A stretch of DNA of 36,943 bases, taken from positions 1 through 36,943 of the forward strand of contig CAJADF010000039.1 in assembly GCA_903938485.1 (NCBI GenBank). Direction: 5' to 3'. This stretch comes from an uncultured Methylococcaceae bacterium. Its GTDB lineage: Bacteria; Pseudomonadota; Gammaproteobacteria; Methylococcales; Methylomonadaceae. Numbering within the stretch: the first letter of the stretch is position 1; the number at the start of each line of letters is the position of its first letter. Shown in pieces: positions 1 through 9,300 of this stretch. Both the position numbers and the translations under genes were made by a program. The notes under the pieces were generated by a model, which was not told where the DNA came from, searched no databases, and was given only the letters and a program-made list of their open reading frames with translations.

Positions 1-105
1 CAACTTAAAGTTGATGGTTTTAAGAACAGAGATAACGCACATTCATATGCTAATAAATTAAGAAAATCTATTAATCTAAATACTATTTCAGTCGTCGTTA
101 ATTAA
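1..105 (+). CDS. C-terminal end of an unidentified protein (possibly SPOR domain), partial
   Basis: The first frame is open from the window edge to a TAA at 103-105, giving 34 C-terminal residues. The pattern V-x-G-F-K-N-R-D-x-A-x-x-Y-A-x-K-L-R followed by a hydrophobic strand resembles the last half of a SPOR (peptidoglycan-binding) domain, but the fragment is too short to be certain. Its stop overlaps the start of the sensor kinase by one base (TAATG), so the two are probably translated from one mRNA. The start and the rest of the protein lie outside the window. Confidence 0.5.
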   Translation, partial: QLKVDGFKNRDNAHSYANKLRKSINLNTISVVVN

Positions 106-1478
106 TGCTTTCTCATATTGATCCAAAATCACAAGTTTCTGCTCGTCAGAATCTTAAATGGTTGTTTATACTAAGAAATTTAATGATTTTCTGTGAGGTA
201 ATACTCATATTATTAACGATACATGGATTAGGGATAAGGTTACCTGAACAACAGTTATGGTTAGTAGTTTTATCAGCGGGTGCCATTAATGTTTATACAT
301 CAATGCGAATGCAATCTGATGAGGTTGTTTCTGAAATCGAAATTTTTTCGCAAATTTGTATTGATGTATTCGCCATTGCGGCTTTACTTTTTCTAACCGG
401 TGGGGCATCAAATCCTATTACATGGGTATTCTTATTGCCGGTTATCATTACTGCAATTATGTTACCGCAAGCTTATGCATGGTATATGGTGATATTAACA
501 ACTTCACTGTATACCATGTTAATTGCGTTTAATATTCCGTTACCTTCTGTAGAGCCACATATTCCAGATCCATCAATGATGATGTCGAATATGGAAAGTT
601 ATCAAATGCTCCAACATATGCACGAAATGAATGATAAAAGTTATTTCAGTTTACATATGTTCGGTATGTGGTTTGGTTTTGTATTCAGTGCAGGTTTAGT
701 TGGTTTTTTTGTGGTTGAGTTGGCCAGAACACTGCGTGTGCAAGAAAGAAGTTTATCTAAGGCAAGAGAAAATGCGCTTCGAGATGAAAGGGTAGTGGCT
801 TTAGGTACTTTAGCCGCGAGTGCGGCACATGATATGGGCACACCTTTAGGTACTATCGCGATTGTTTCTCATGAATTGGAACAAGAATATCCGAGTCATC
901 GTTATCCAGAGTTATACGATAAAATGAGGATAATTCAAGATCAATTAACTCGATGTAAAGAAGCATTATCTGTTATGTCAGCTTCAGCGGGAGAAATGCG
1001 CGCAGAGTCGGGTGGGGTTATTGGTTTAATAGATTATTTGGAAGATTTAATCAATCAATGGCGTACTCATTTACCTGGTGTTAAGCTTAATTATTTTATA
1101 GATCCAGACGTGGCATTAGACGCTAAAATAATTGCGGAACTCACACTGACGCATTCTTTAATTAATATTCTTAATAATGCGGCTGAAGCCTCACCACCAG
1201 AATTGGGTGTTGAATTGCACGCTAAATGGGATTTAGACTTTATAACTATAAAAATAAGAGATTTTGGCCCCGGTTTTCCACCTGAAATTGTTGAGTCTGG
1301 TGGTAAACAACCTGTTGTAAGTAAAAAACGCGGTTTGGGTGTGGGATTATTCTTAACTTATTCTACAATCAATCGGTTAGGTGGTGTTATCAAGTTATTC
1401 AATTGTGAGTCGGGCGGTGCCGTTGTTGAGATTACTTTACCATTATTGAACACAGAGACAGTAAATGACGACTATTGA
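105..1478 (+). CDS. regB: RegB/PrrB/RoxS-type redox sensor histidine kinase
   Basis: Membrane histidine kinase of 457 residues. The first ~210 residues carry about six hydrophobic segments. Residues 99-105 (GGASNPI) match the conserved GGxxNPF loop of RegB, implicated in ubiquinone sensing in Rhodobacter, with the last F changed to I. The H-box is AAHDMGTPL with the phosphorylated histidine at 242. C284, in RCKEAL, sits where RegB has its redox-active cysteine. The N-box (NNAAEAS, ~357-363) and ATP-lid glycines (DFGPG 386-390, GLGVGL 410-415) are intact. The gene overlaps its response regulator by 14 nt. In the family, this kinase responds to quinone redox state and phosphorylates RegA. The family assignment is firm; the signal sensed here is inferred. 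The ATG at 105 overlaps the previous stop codon. Confidence 0.9.
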   Translation: MLSHIDPKSQVSARQNLKWLFILRNLMIFCEVILILLTIHGLGIRLPEQQLWLVVLSAGAINVYTSMRMQSDEVVSEIEIFSQICIDVFAIAALLFLTGGASNPITWVFLLPVIITAIMLPQAYAWYMVILTTSLYTMLIAFNIPLPSVEPHIPDPSMMMSNMESYQMLQHMHEMNDKSYFSLHMFGMWFGFVFSAGLVGFFVVELARTLRVQERSLSKARENALRDERVVALGTLAASAAHDMGTPLGTIAIVSHELEQEYPSHRYPELYDKMRIIQDQLTRCKEALSVMSASAGEMRAESGGVIGLIDYLEDLINQWRTHLPGVKLNYFIDPDVALDAKIIAELTLTHSLINILNNAAEASPPELGVELHAKWDLDFITIKIRDFGPGFPPEIVESGGKQPVVSKKRGLGVGLFLTYSTINRLGGVIKLFNCESGGAVVEITLPLLNTETVNDDY

Positions 1479-2013
1479 TGATGACAATCCAAGGCTTTTG
1501 TTGGTCGATGATGATGAAACATTTTGCAGCGTTTTAAAATCAGCATTAGAAAAAAGATCTTATGAAGTTATTGTGGCCAATAACGTAAAAGACGGTATCT
1601 TTCAAGCAGAAAAACACATACCTGAGTTTGCAGTAATAGACTTGCGTATTGGACATGAGTCTGGACTTGAGTTAGTAAAAAAATTAATTAGCTTAGATGA
1701 TAATACCCAAATCGTAATGTTGACTGGGTTTGCTAGTATTGCTACTGCAGTTGAGGCTATTAAGTTAGGTGCTGTGCATTATTTAACTAAGCCAGCTAAC
1801 GCTGATGAAATCGTCAGCGCCTTACATAAAAATGTAGGGGATACCTCTGTAGAAATTAGTGAGAATCCGCTGTCAGTAAAACGCTTGGAGTGGGAACATT
1901 TACAAAAAGTTTTGATGCAACATGATGGTAATATATCAAGCGCTGCGCGAGCATTGAATATGCATAGGCGCACATTACAAAGAAAGTTAGACAAAAAACC
2001 CGTTAGAGAATAA
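1465..2013 (+). CDS. regA: RegA/PrrA-type response regulator
   Basis: Protein of 182 residues with an N-terminal receiver and a short C-terminal Fis-like helix-turn-helix, the layout of RegA/PrrA/ActR. Receiver landmarks are the acidic pocket DDD at 15-17, phospho-acceptor D59, T87 and K109. The C-terminal 30 residues (GNISSAARALNMHRRTLQRK, 155-174) are the conserved DNA-recognition helix region of this family. It starts 14 nt inside regB, so the pair is translationally coupled, and the following glycosylase starts 3 nt after its stop. In Rhodobacter this regulator controls photosynthesis, cytochrome, nitrogen fixation and hydrogenase genes. Targets here are unknown; the hox operon in the same window is a reasonable candidate. 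Confidence 0.92.
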   Translation: MTTIDDDNPRLLLVDDDETFCSVLKSALEKRSYEVIVANNVKDGIFQAEKHIPEFAVIDLRIGHESGLELVKKLISLDDNTQIVMLTGFASIATAVEAIKLGAVHYLTKPANADEIVSALHKNVGDTSVEISENPLSVKRLEWEHLQKVLMQHDGNISSAARALNMHRRTLQRKLDKKPVRE

Positions 2014-2016
2014 CGC

Positions 2017-2658
2017 ATGTTTTCAAAAGCAATTTTTGATGTTGATTGTCGAGATTGTCCGCGTCTGGATGATTTTTTGAACGAAGTTAAGCAAAAATAT
2101 CCAGATTATTATTGTCGCCCTGTGTCTCCGTTTGGCGATGAAAATCCCCGTTTATTAATTGTAGGTTTAGCACCAGGTCTTCATGGAGCTAATGCAACGG
2201 CTCGACCGTTTACACAAGATTATGCAGGCATTCTACTTTATGAAGCACTTTATGAATTTGGTTTTAGTAATCGAATAAAATCTGAATCATTAAGTGACGG
2301 ACTAGTGCTTAATAAATGTCGAATTACAAATGCCGTTAAATGTTTACCACCCAAAAACAAGCCAACCGGTGCTGAAATTAATCAATGTAATCGTTATTTA
2401 GCCGAAGAAATAGGGTCATTAACTGAGAATTCTGTCGTTTTAGCGTTAGGGTCTATTGCACATCTCGCGGTATTAAAAGCGTTAGACTTAAAACAATTTA
2501 CAGCTAGATTTGCACATAATAAGTGTCATGATTTACCTAGAGGTATAACTTTAGTCGATTCTTATCATACGAGTCGGTACAACGTTCAAACAAACCGTTT
2601 AACTAAAAAAATGTTTACCGATGTGTTTATAACAATCAATAACTTATTGAATAACTAA
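2017..2658 (+). CDS. Family 5 uracil-DNA glycosylase (UDGb type, Fe-S)
   Basis: DNA-repair glycosylase of 213 residues that removes deaminated bases. Motif 1 is GLAPGLHGANATARPFTQD (50-68), matching the family-5 GLAPGxHGAxxTxRPFTxD signature with alanine instead of an acidic catalytic residue. Motif 3 is DSYHTSRYNVQTNRLT near the C-terminus. Likely [4Fe-4S] ligands are C11 and C14 (CRDC), C109 (AVKCLPP) and C124 (EINQC). It follows regA after 3 nt and is the last gene of the apparent operon. Its presence with redox regulators probably reflects conserved gene order rather than shared function. Length and motifs are normal for the family. Confidence 0.87.
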   Translation: MFSKAIFDVDCRDCPRLDDFLNEVKQKYPDYYCRPVSPFGDENPRLLIVGLAPGLHGANATARPFTQDYAGILLYEALYEFGFSNRIKSESLSDGLVLNKCRITNAVKCLPPKNKPTGAEINQCNRYLAEEIGSLTENSVVLALGSIAHLAVLKALDLKQFTARFAHNKCHDLPRGITLVDSYHTSRYNVQTNRLTKKMFTDVFITINNLLNN

Positions 2659-2976
2659 TCGTGGTTATAGATTTGTTAACTAGAATGTATTTTTTCTTTT
2701 TTTAATATCTACTTGTTAGAAACGTTAGACATAAGAATCATAATCTTTACCTTGATTATTAATAGCTATTTAATTTCGTACAATCAAACGTTAAAAGTCT
2801 GTAGCTAAATCTATTAATAGTATGGTATAAATTACACGTCAGTTCTGATTCGCTATTTAACTCTCCAAGCCCTTCTTAGCTTTCTTCACCAAATCCTTAC
2901 ATGTATATGGCACTTTAGTTAATTGTTAACTAATCTTCATTGTCATATTTTTTACTATTAAAAATAGGAAATATCG
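2659..2976. other. Intergenic region upstream of the pilin gene
   Basis: 318 nt, very AT-rich, no gene seen. A T-rich stretch lies at about 2689-2704 without a convincing stem before it. A TGGCAC element at 2908-2913 resembles the -24 half of a sigma54 promoter, but the -12 GC is absent, so I do not call a promoter. The pilin start is preceded by AGGAAATATCG, a usable ribosome-binding site. Confidence 0.5.
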
Positions 2977-3453
2977 ATGTTAAATACAGATACGAAGAAA
3001 ATAACGCGCGGTTTTACTTTAATTGAGTTAATGATAGTTGTCGCTATTATTGGTATTTTAGCGGCCGTTGCAATTCCCGCTTATCAGGATTACACCATTA
3101 GAGCAAAGGTCACTGAGGCTATAAGTTTAGCCAGTCCTGCTATGACAGCAATGGGTGTTGCCTGTAGCGAAGGTACCTTAGGAAATCCAGCTATCGATAA
3201 TTCAACATTAGGTTTAGGTCTTGCAACAGCAATTACCGGTAAATATACAACATCGGTTACAGCAGAGGGCAGTGCAACTGGCACGCCCGTAGTCATGGCA
3301 GGCACTGTTACTATTGTGTTAAAAGCTATTGGATCTGGTGTATCAGCCGGAGATACTATTATCTATACAGCCGCGTGCAATGCAGATACGGGTACAACAT
3401 GGACAGTCTCAGGGACAGGTACAAATATCGCTAAATATTTACCTAAGGTTTAG
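2977..3453 (+). CDS. pilA: Type IV major pilin (PilA family)
   Basis: Prepilin of 158 residues. A short basic leader ends at G12, followed by the type III signal core [20 protein letters not shown] (13-32). Mature residue 1 is F13, to be N-methylated after prepilin peptidase cleavage, and E17 is the conserved glutamate at mature position 5. The hydrophobic helix runs to ~Y36 and a variable globular domain follows. Two cysteines (in VACSEG and TAACNAD) could form the C-terminal disulfide loop of group a pilins. Product: subunit of a surface pilus for twitching, adhesion or DNA uptake. The mature length of ~146 residues is typical. Other pilus assembly genes are not in the window. Confidence 0.92.
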   Translation: MLNTDTKKITRGFTLIELMIVVAIIGILAAVAIPAYQDYTIRAKVTEAISLASPAMTAMGVACSEGTLGNPAIDNSTLGLGLATAITGKYTTSVTAEGSATGTPVVMAGTVTIVLKAIGSGVSAGDTIIYTAACNADTGTTWTVSGTGTNIAKYLPKV

Positions 3454-3469
3454 AACTATTTAAATAGTT
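3454..3469. repeat. Perfect 16-bp AT palindrome right after pilA
   Basis: AACTATTTAAATAGTT begins on the base after the pilA stop codon and is a perfect palindrome. As RNA it can form only a weak hairpin. It may mark the 3' end of the pilA message or protect it; there is no T-tract of terminator type. Confidence 0.4.
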
Positions 3470-3529
3470 ATCTTGTCTATTAAGCCGGGTTTATTTATGA
3501 TCATGTTGTATTTAAAAAAGGTGGGTACT

Positions 3530-3952
3530 ATGAAAAATTTTAAAGTTTTGTGTGGTCTATTGATAGCTATCAGTTTTTTTACTAGTTATGTAAGCAATGC
3601 TGATAGGGGGGGGCATGGTTTTGGTGGACATCATGGTGGAGGGTTTCATCATGGTGGTTGGGGGTATGGGAATGGGGCATTTATTGGCGGTCTTGGCTTA
3701 GGTTATGGGCTCGGCTATGGCGCTTACAATTATTATCCTTATAATTATCAACCTTATGTTTATCCTCCCACTGTCGTGACAGTACCTGCTTCACCTCCCG
3801 TTTATATCCAACAAAGTGCTCCTCCTGTTGCCAAACAATATCCAGCTGGATATTGGTATCATTGTAGCAATCCTGAAGGTTATTACCCTTATGTAAAGGA
3901 TTGTCCAAATGGCTGGCAACAAGTTGAACCTAGTCCTGCAAATCATAATTAA
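3530..3952 (+). CDS. Secreted Gly/His/Tyr-rich protein with GYYPYV..CPxGW motif
   Basis: Function not known. I start the gene at the ATG at 3530 because AAGGTGGG lies just upstream and the product (140 residues) then begins with a clean signal peptide (MKNFKVLCGLL...SNA, cleavage near residue 24). An upstream TTG at 3473 in the same frame adds a poor leader. The mature N-terminus is rich in glycine and histidine (HGFGGHHGGGFHHGGWGYG), then a Tyr/Pro-rich stretch, and it ends with YWYHCSNPEGYYPYVKDC followed by PNGW. That Cys-containing ending occurs in other small exported proteobacterial proteins. The His/Gly region could bind metal or be surface-exposed and flexible. It lies between pilA and a glycine-zipper lipoprotein, suggesting an envelope role. 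Confidence 0.75.
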   Translation: MKNFKVLCGLLIAISFFTSYVSNADRGGHGFGGHHGGGFHHGGWGYGNGAFIGGLGLGYGLGYGAYNYYPYNYQPYVYPPTVVTVPASPPVYIQQSAPPVAKQYPAGYWYHCSNPEGYYPYVKDCPNGWQQVEPSPANHN

Positions 3953-3963
3953 GGTAAATATAA

Positions 3964-4533
3964 ATGACTTTTATGAGTAAATTTTTTTTAATACTATTTA
4001 TTACCCTATTAACTGCTTGTGCTAGTTTGCCTAATGCGCCTTCTGTTATGGTATTGCCAGGTACAGGTTTGTCATTTGATCAATTTCGTCAGGATGATGC
4101 CGTTTGTAAGCAATATGCTTCATTTGAAGTGGGCGGCGTTAACAGTCCGAATCCAGCAGCAACTAATAATACAATTGCAGGAGCCGCTGTAGGAACTGCC
4201 GTTGGGGCATTAACTGGCGCAGCCATTGGGGGTGGAACTGGAGCGGCGATTGGAGCCGGTAGCGGTTTAGTTGCTGGTGGTGCAATCGGTGCAAACTCAG
4301 CTAACTATTCAAGTTATGCAGATCAACAGCGTTACGATGATGCCTATATTCAATGTATGTATGCAAAAGGTCATCAAGTGCCTGTGTCAGGTCAGTTTAC
4401 AGGTACTTCGATTCAAAATTCACAATTTTTAGAATCTTCAGTTCCACCGCCTCCACCACCCCATTATTCTGCGTCAAAACCCATTCCTCTTCCACCTGCA
4501 GGTAATCCTCCACCGCCACCTCCCATGAAGTGA
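3964..4533 (+). CDS. Glycine-zipper lipoprotein with proline-rich tail
   Basis: Predicted lipoprotein of 189 residues. The signal peptide ends in the lipobox LLTAC with the lipidated cysteine at residue 19. A glycine-zipper segment (IAGAAVGTAVGALTGAAIGG and following, ~residues 71-110) consists of GxxxG-type repeats that pack or insert in membranes. It is followed by a conserved-looking CMYAKGHQVP stretch and a polyproline C-terminus (PPPPPP twice), which may span periplasm or peptidoglycan. AAGGT at 3952-3956 overlaps the previous stop and serves the ATG at 3964; the two genes are 11 nt apart and probably co-transcribed. Exact role unknown; relatives are envelope-integrity or surface lipoproteins. 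Confidence 0.8.
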   Translation: MTFMSKFFLILFITLLTACASLPNAPSVMVLPGTGLSFDQFRQDDAVCKQYASFEVGGVNSPNPAATNNTIAGAAVGTAVGALTGAAIGGGTGAAIGAGSGLVAGGAIGANSANYSSYADQQRYDDAYIQCMYAKGHQVPVSGQFTGTSIQNSQFLESSVPPPPPPHYSASKPIPLPPAGNPPPPPPMK

Positions 4534-4633
4534 TGGTTTTATTATGGATACATTTAATAGAATGATTAGAGCTGAGCTGAATTGAATGTCTATATAGATG
4601 TTGACAAATGTTACAGCATTCAGTTAAACCATT

Positions 4634-6076
4634 ATGAATAGACCTAAAAGAAAGCTATTAATTTTTTCTAAGCTTAATTTAGAAAATGAACTATTAGAAC
4701 ACATTGAAAAATTTGACTGGGAAATTCATAGTGCAAATACACAGGAAGAATTAATTGATTTATCAAAAAAACACCTTTTTAAAGTAGGCATCATTTTTTC
4801 AGACACACTTAATCAGGTAATTGACTCTAAACAGATTAACCTTGATAGTATGTTGGTCAGTTCTATAGACCAATTTGAAATAATAAAGTCAAGTCGGCAA
4901 TTTAACACATCACGCTCTATCAACTGGATTTTAGGTGTTTCTCCCGAATGCGCTTCTTTAATTAACACAGATCTTGAAACATTAAAACATGTTGCTGAGT
5001 ATTGTTATGGTTGTATACCGTTACCGATAGATACGGTCAATTTATTGATTATTCTAGAAAATGCTTATGGTATGAGAGGAAGTCTATACCCATTTACTAA
5101 TAACCAATGTTCTAATAATTCTCAGTTCGGGATTATAGGTAATAGCGAACCTATGAATCTTTTATTCAATCAGATTAAGAAAGTGGCAAGAGAAGATTAT
5201 TCCGTACTCATAGAGGGTGAAACTGGTACTGGTAAAGAGTTAGTTGCTAATGCAATTCATAACAACTCTTATCGATATGAATTTCCATTTGTGGCAATTA
5301 ATTGTGGAGCTTTTCCAACAGAATTAATACAAGCAGAGTTATTTGGGTACGAAAAAGGTGCATTTACTGGTGCAAATCAACGCAAAATCGGACGTATTGA
5401 ACAAGCTCAAGGGGGGACTCTTTTTTTAGACGAGATTGGTGATTTACCTTATAAACAGCAAATAAATCTATTAAGATTCTTAGAAGATAAAACAATAACT
5501 CGTATTGGTGGTTCAGAAAAAATTGCTACTGATGTTCGGGTTGTTGCTGCTACACATGTTGATCTGAAATTGGCTGTAGATAATAAGAAATTTAGAGAAG
5601 ATTTGTATTATAGATTACACGTTTTAGAAATAAAAACGCCTGCTTTGCGTCACAGAGAAAACGATATTTGTTTGCTTGCCAATCATTTTTTTAATTTATA
5701 TTCGTTGAATAAGAATTATATCGCTATTGAATTCGATAAATATTCAATTCAATTATTAAATCATTATCATTGGCCTGGGAATGTAAGGCAATTAATGAAC
5801 TCAATTAGACGTGGTTTAGTGGTTTCTGATTCAAGAAAAATAACACCAACAGATTTGGGTATTGAGTGGGATTGTGATAATCATCAAGTACAAACATTAG
5901 AAGGAGCTCGTTCAATTGCTGAACGTGAATCAATCATTGCAGCTTTAAGATTTACTAACAATAATATGAGTAGAGCGGCAGAATTATTGGGTATATCACG
6001 TGTAAGTCTTTATAGGTTAACACTTAAATATATGATTAAATCTAATAATATCGAAGCTTCAGCGCAAATTATCTAA
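4634..6076 (+). CDS. VpsR-like AAA+ enhancer-binding regulator with degenerate receiver
   Basis: Transcriptional activator of 480 residues. Residues ~6-150 look like a receiver fold that has lost the phosphorylation pocket: no DD pair near the N-terminus, no clear acceptor aspartate, and the usual K-P is replaced by PLP (129-131). This resembles Vibrio VpsR. The AAA+ domain (166-395) is complete: Walker A GETGTGKE (195-202), GAFTGA loop (242-247), Walker B GTLFLDEIGD (261-270) and the arginine-finger region REDLYYRL (321-328). A Fis-type helix-turn-helix closes the protein (NNNMSRAAELLGISRVSLYR, 442-461). Intact GAFTGA indicates sigma54 contact. In VpsR, the related N-terminal domain responds to cyclic-di-GMP; here this is only an analogy. 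It follows envelope/pilus genes. No good ribosome-binding site is visible before the ATG. Confidence 0.85.
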   Translation: MNRPKRKLLIFSKLNLENELLEHIEKFDWEIHSANTQEELIDLSKKHLFKVGIIFSDTLNQVIDSKQINLDSMLVSSIDQFEIIKSSRQFNTSRSINWILGVSPECASLINTDLETLKHVAEYCYGCIPLPIDTVNLLIILENAYGMRGSLYPFTNNQCSNNSQFGIIGNSEPMNLLFNQIKKVAREDYSVLIEGETGTGKELVANAIHNNSYRYEFPFVAINCGAFPTELIQAELFGYEKGAFTGANQRKIGRIEQAQGGTLFLDEIGDLPYKQQINLLRFLEDKTITRIGGSEKIATDVRVVAATHVDLKLAVDNKKFREDLYYRLHVLEIKTPALRHRENDICLLANHFFNLYSLNKNYIAIEFDKYSIQLLNHYHWPGNVRQLMNSIRRGLVVSDSRKITPTDLGIEWDCDNHQVQTLEGARSIAERESIIAALRFTNNNMSRAAELLGISRVSLYRLTLKYMIKSNNIEASAQII

Positions 6077-6226
6077 TATTACATCAAAATATATCTGTAT
6101 GAGACTAACTTTGATTCATCATAATCAATGAATTGCTAACGACTTTTGATGGATACTTTTTGGGCTACCATCGACGGGTTTTTACGTCAAAAATGTCTTG
6201 TGTATATTTAGCCATTATTATGAGTT

Positions 6227-6253
6227 TGAGCCAACGGGGTTTGCGTTGGCTCA
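6227..6253. terminator. Hairpin (10-bp stem) between the regulator and the oxidase gene
   Basis: TGAGCCAACG (6227-6236) and CGTTGGCTCA (6244-6253) are perfectly complementary with a 7-nt loop. It lies between two convergent genes (ends 6076 and 6345). No long T-run follows on either strand, so it may be a transcript-end stem or bidirectional barrier rather than a classic intrinsic terminator. No gene is credible in 6077-6344. Confidence 0.5.
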
Positions 6254-6309
6254 GTTTGATATCAATGATGGATTGTTGGTGTTTTATCAACCTATCATTT
6301 TCGTAAGTA

Positions 6310-6339
6310 GGTTGGGTTATGGTTGCCCACAACCCAACC
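6310..6339. terminator. Hairpin just downstream of the first oxidase gene
   Basis: GGTTGGGTT (6310-6318) pairs with AACCCAACC (6331-6339) around a 12-nt loop, five bases past the stop codon of the minus-strand oxidase gene (stop at 6345-6347). The same TTGGGTT/AACCCAA core occurs in a hairpin right after the second oxidase gene (36905-36931). Probably a transcript end or a dispersed intergenic palindrome. Confidence 0.55.
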
Positions 6340-6344
6340 CGTGG

Positions 6345-9300
6345 TTAGTAGGCTACGAAGTTGTCAACTCTTGCACCGTTAGGAAGTTGCATACCAACCT
6401 TGCCACCGCCTGAAGTCCACAGTGCGTTATTAGGAAGTTGCACACCTGATGGTGTTAGCAAGTTAGTCGTAGTTCCGACGACTTTCCAGACCCATACTTT
6501 GCCCGTATTGTCCACTGCTGCCAGCAGTGAATTACCGCTAGCCAGGTTGCCGCCAGTTGAGGTTGCCACACCTACAGTTGTGTAGGTTGGATTGATGGCA
6601 TTACCATTGGTGGTCGTTGCCACAGTGACGCCACCTCCACTATAGTTGACGCGAATCGCATTTTGCAATTGGTTACTGCCAAATGCGCCTCCTAATGTTC
6701 CAGTCGCTTTCAAGAATAGAGCCGTGTTGTTTATTGGAGCAGTAACGAAAGTGAAACCAGCACCTTGGTTTTCAGTTCCTACTGTAGTGGAGTAGGCATA
6801 GCCTGTAGCAAATAACAAATTAGCTGTCGCCTGATTGTTATTTATACGCAGAACAGCATTGCTCAATGTAACATTTTGCTGCCAAGTGTTACCTAGGGTA
6901 TTGGCATTAGCACGGTTGAAGTTATCTCGAACTACGCTGGGTATTGTTGGAGGAATTGCTACTACAGTCGCCGTACCCGTGCCGCTCAATGATACAGTTT
7001 GTGTACTATTGGGGACATTGTTAGAGTTATCGGTAATGGTCAATGTGCCCGAAGGAACTGTGCCTGCCACTGTCGGTGCAAAGGTTACGTTGATTGTACA
7101 GTTCGCACCAGGGTTCAACGAAGCACCACAAGTACCACCTGCTGCACCTACGGGTCTGGCAAAGGGTGCTCCGCTGGTCGCAATGCTGTTAATAGTCAAC
7201 AAACCGGCACCACTATTAGACAGCGTTGCCGTCAATGCTACACTCGTTGTATTCACCGTTGTGTTGGGGAACGCTAGTATAGCGGGTGAAACAGCAGCAA
7301 CTGGAATAATGAGTCTCGAAGCGGTATTTGACCAGTCAGAATTGGCTGTCACGTTGGCATAACCTATAAACCCAGGAACTAATGTACTTAATTCAGAAGG
7401 TAAAGTACCACCGTATGAACCATCGGGATTACGCGGTGTATCCAACTTTCCATCGCCAGCACCGACTGTGTTGTTCGCCATTACACGGTAGTATACAGAA
7501 GCATCTGCAGGCGCAGAGGTATCTATATAGGATAATAAACAACCCGATTGAAGATCACATTCTTTTTTAGAAAATACCTTACCCGTAGATGGATTAATAA
7601 GTGATTCAGTAAGAACATTGAATGAAGTCATTGTTCCGGGGGTAAAGTTTGAAGTATTTGATCTTTGAATGGTCACCCAATTGGATATAATTGAATTATC
7701 CGTCCAGTTAACGGTTACATTTGTACCTTGTCCAGTAGCCGTAGTCATTGAGGGCGCTTCCGGTGGTTGCGCTGCCGAAATTGTCCTCATCATATCGTTT
7801 TCCTCATGACCCAAGATATGACAGTGCCACAGATACTCCCAGCCGAAGTTAATAGATTTATTGGATACGTCAGATGCATTACCAGACATTGGATCTAAAT
7901 TGAATTGGTCCATAGCTACAAGTGCATTAGGAGCTAAGTTTGGCATTAGTAAACGATGGCTATTGGGCACTTTGAACGGCAGATTTGTCATGGTCATTGG
8001 GCGTAAGGCGACTATGGTGTCAGACAATGGGTGCATTTTTACTGTATCTTTCCAACCGAGTTCGTTGGCATCTGGCGGATACATTGCACCGTCCCAACCT
8101 ACACGATTAACCAATTGAACATGGAATAAGTGGAAGTGAATCGCATGGGAGTCAACACCGTTATGGGTGATTTTCCAGATTTGTGTACCATCCGTCGCCG
8201 TACCTGAAATAGGTATCATGTTGGTATTCTGGGTTATTTTCACTAATTCAGTCTGAGGATCAACATACGCCTGAGGAATCGAGACGGCTGTTAATGCAGT
8301 TGTTTTGGGTACCTCAACACCCAGCAATGCGTTCATCCGTCCCCAATTTTGAGTCCAGTCTTCAATAATTGATTTAGGTTGGAGATCGAATTTTAGTGAT
8401 CCTGTTGTTACAGGTAATTTAGTTAAAGGATCCATCGGTGTATAAGTCAGTGAAGTATCACTGATACGTGATAAGTCTTGACCTAATGCATCAGTAAATG
8501 TCGTTGCCAGCCCCGTATAGGTTTGGCTATATACCGATTGAGGAACAACGATAGGTTCTTGACTGTTTTTGAAAGCTGTCTGAACAGCAGTTGTTAAATC
8601 AGTCATGTTGATAGTACCTGTATCATCAACAGGATTAGTACCTCCCGTTCCAGTAACACGAATTTGCATCAAAGTTCTACTGTTAGGACCGTAGCCGGGT
8701 ACTACTGAAAATGCACCACCGGTATCAGTGTTGTCAAATCCACCGGTATAGTAATCTAGACGTAAATCCCATGCTGGCATAGGTGCAGGTGAGTCGTTGT
8801 ATAAGAGTAGGGTAGAGCCTGCAAAGTGAGTGAAATCCACTAAAACATCAGCACGTTCAGCTGGCCCTAATAATAATGCGTGCTCCTTAACATTACCGAT
8901 CAGAATATTTTTAGGGTTGTACTCATAGTTAACCGGTTGGTTCTTGATCACGACAGGTGATGAAAGGAATCCACCTTCGGTACCAATCTGTATCATTGCA
9001 GGACCGCGGGTTGCTGGATCAAAAACGCCAGATGGACGACCATCAAAGGTTACCCCCGCTTTTTGTTTTGTATACCACCCTGATGGAAAATGAGTAATTC
9101 CATCTTGAGCTGCATTCCAAGGTAACATTTTGACTTCGGTACAATTCTCTGCTCCAAATACCGCTTGTGTATTTAAAAGGTTAGATTGAGCGTTCTGCAA
9201 CACTGTGTTTGCAACTGTTAAAGCATTATTTGCAATAGCAAGATCTGCTAACAATGTGATATCTGTTGGTGATGCATCAGATGCAAGTTTTGCATTATTA

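Noticed and set aside
2908-2925. sigma54-like promoter upstream of pilA (TGGCAC)
   Set aside because: The -24 half fits but the -12 GC dinucleotide is missing at the right distance.
6198-6413. Plus-strand open frame after the regulator gene
   Set aside because: It runs over a hairpin and into the antisense of the oxidase 3' end, with no ribosome-binding site or recognisable sequence.
6835-7362. Long antisense open frames within the first oxidase gene (175, 136 and 108 residues)
   Set aside because: Shadows of a low-complexity Gly/Thr/Asn-rich coding sequence; the sense strand has clear copper-oxidase motifs.
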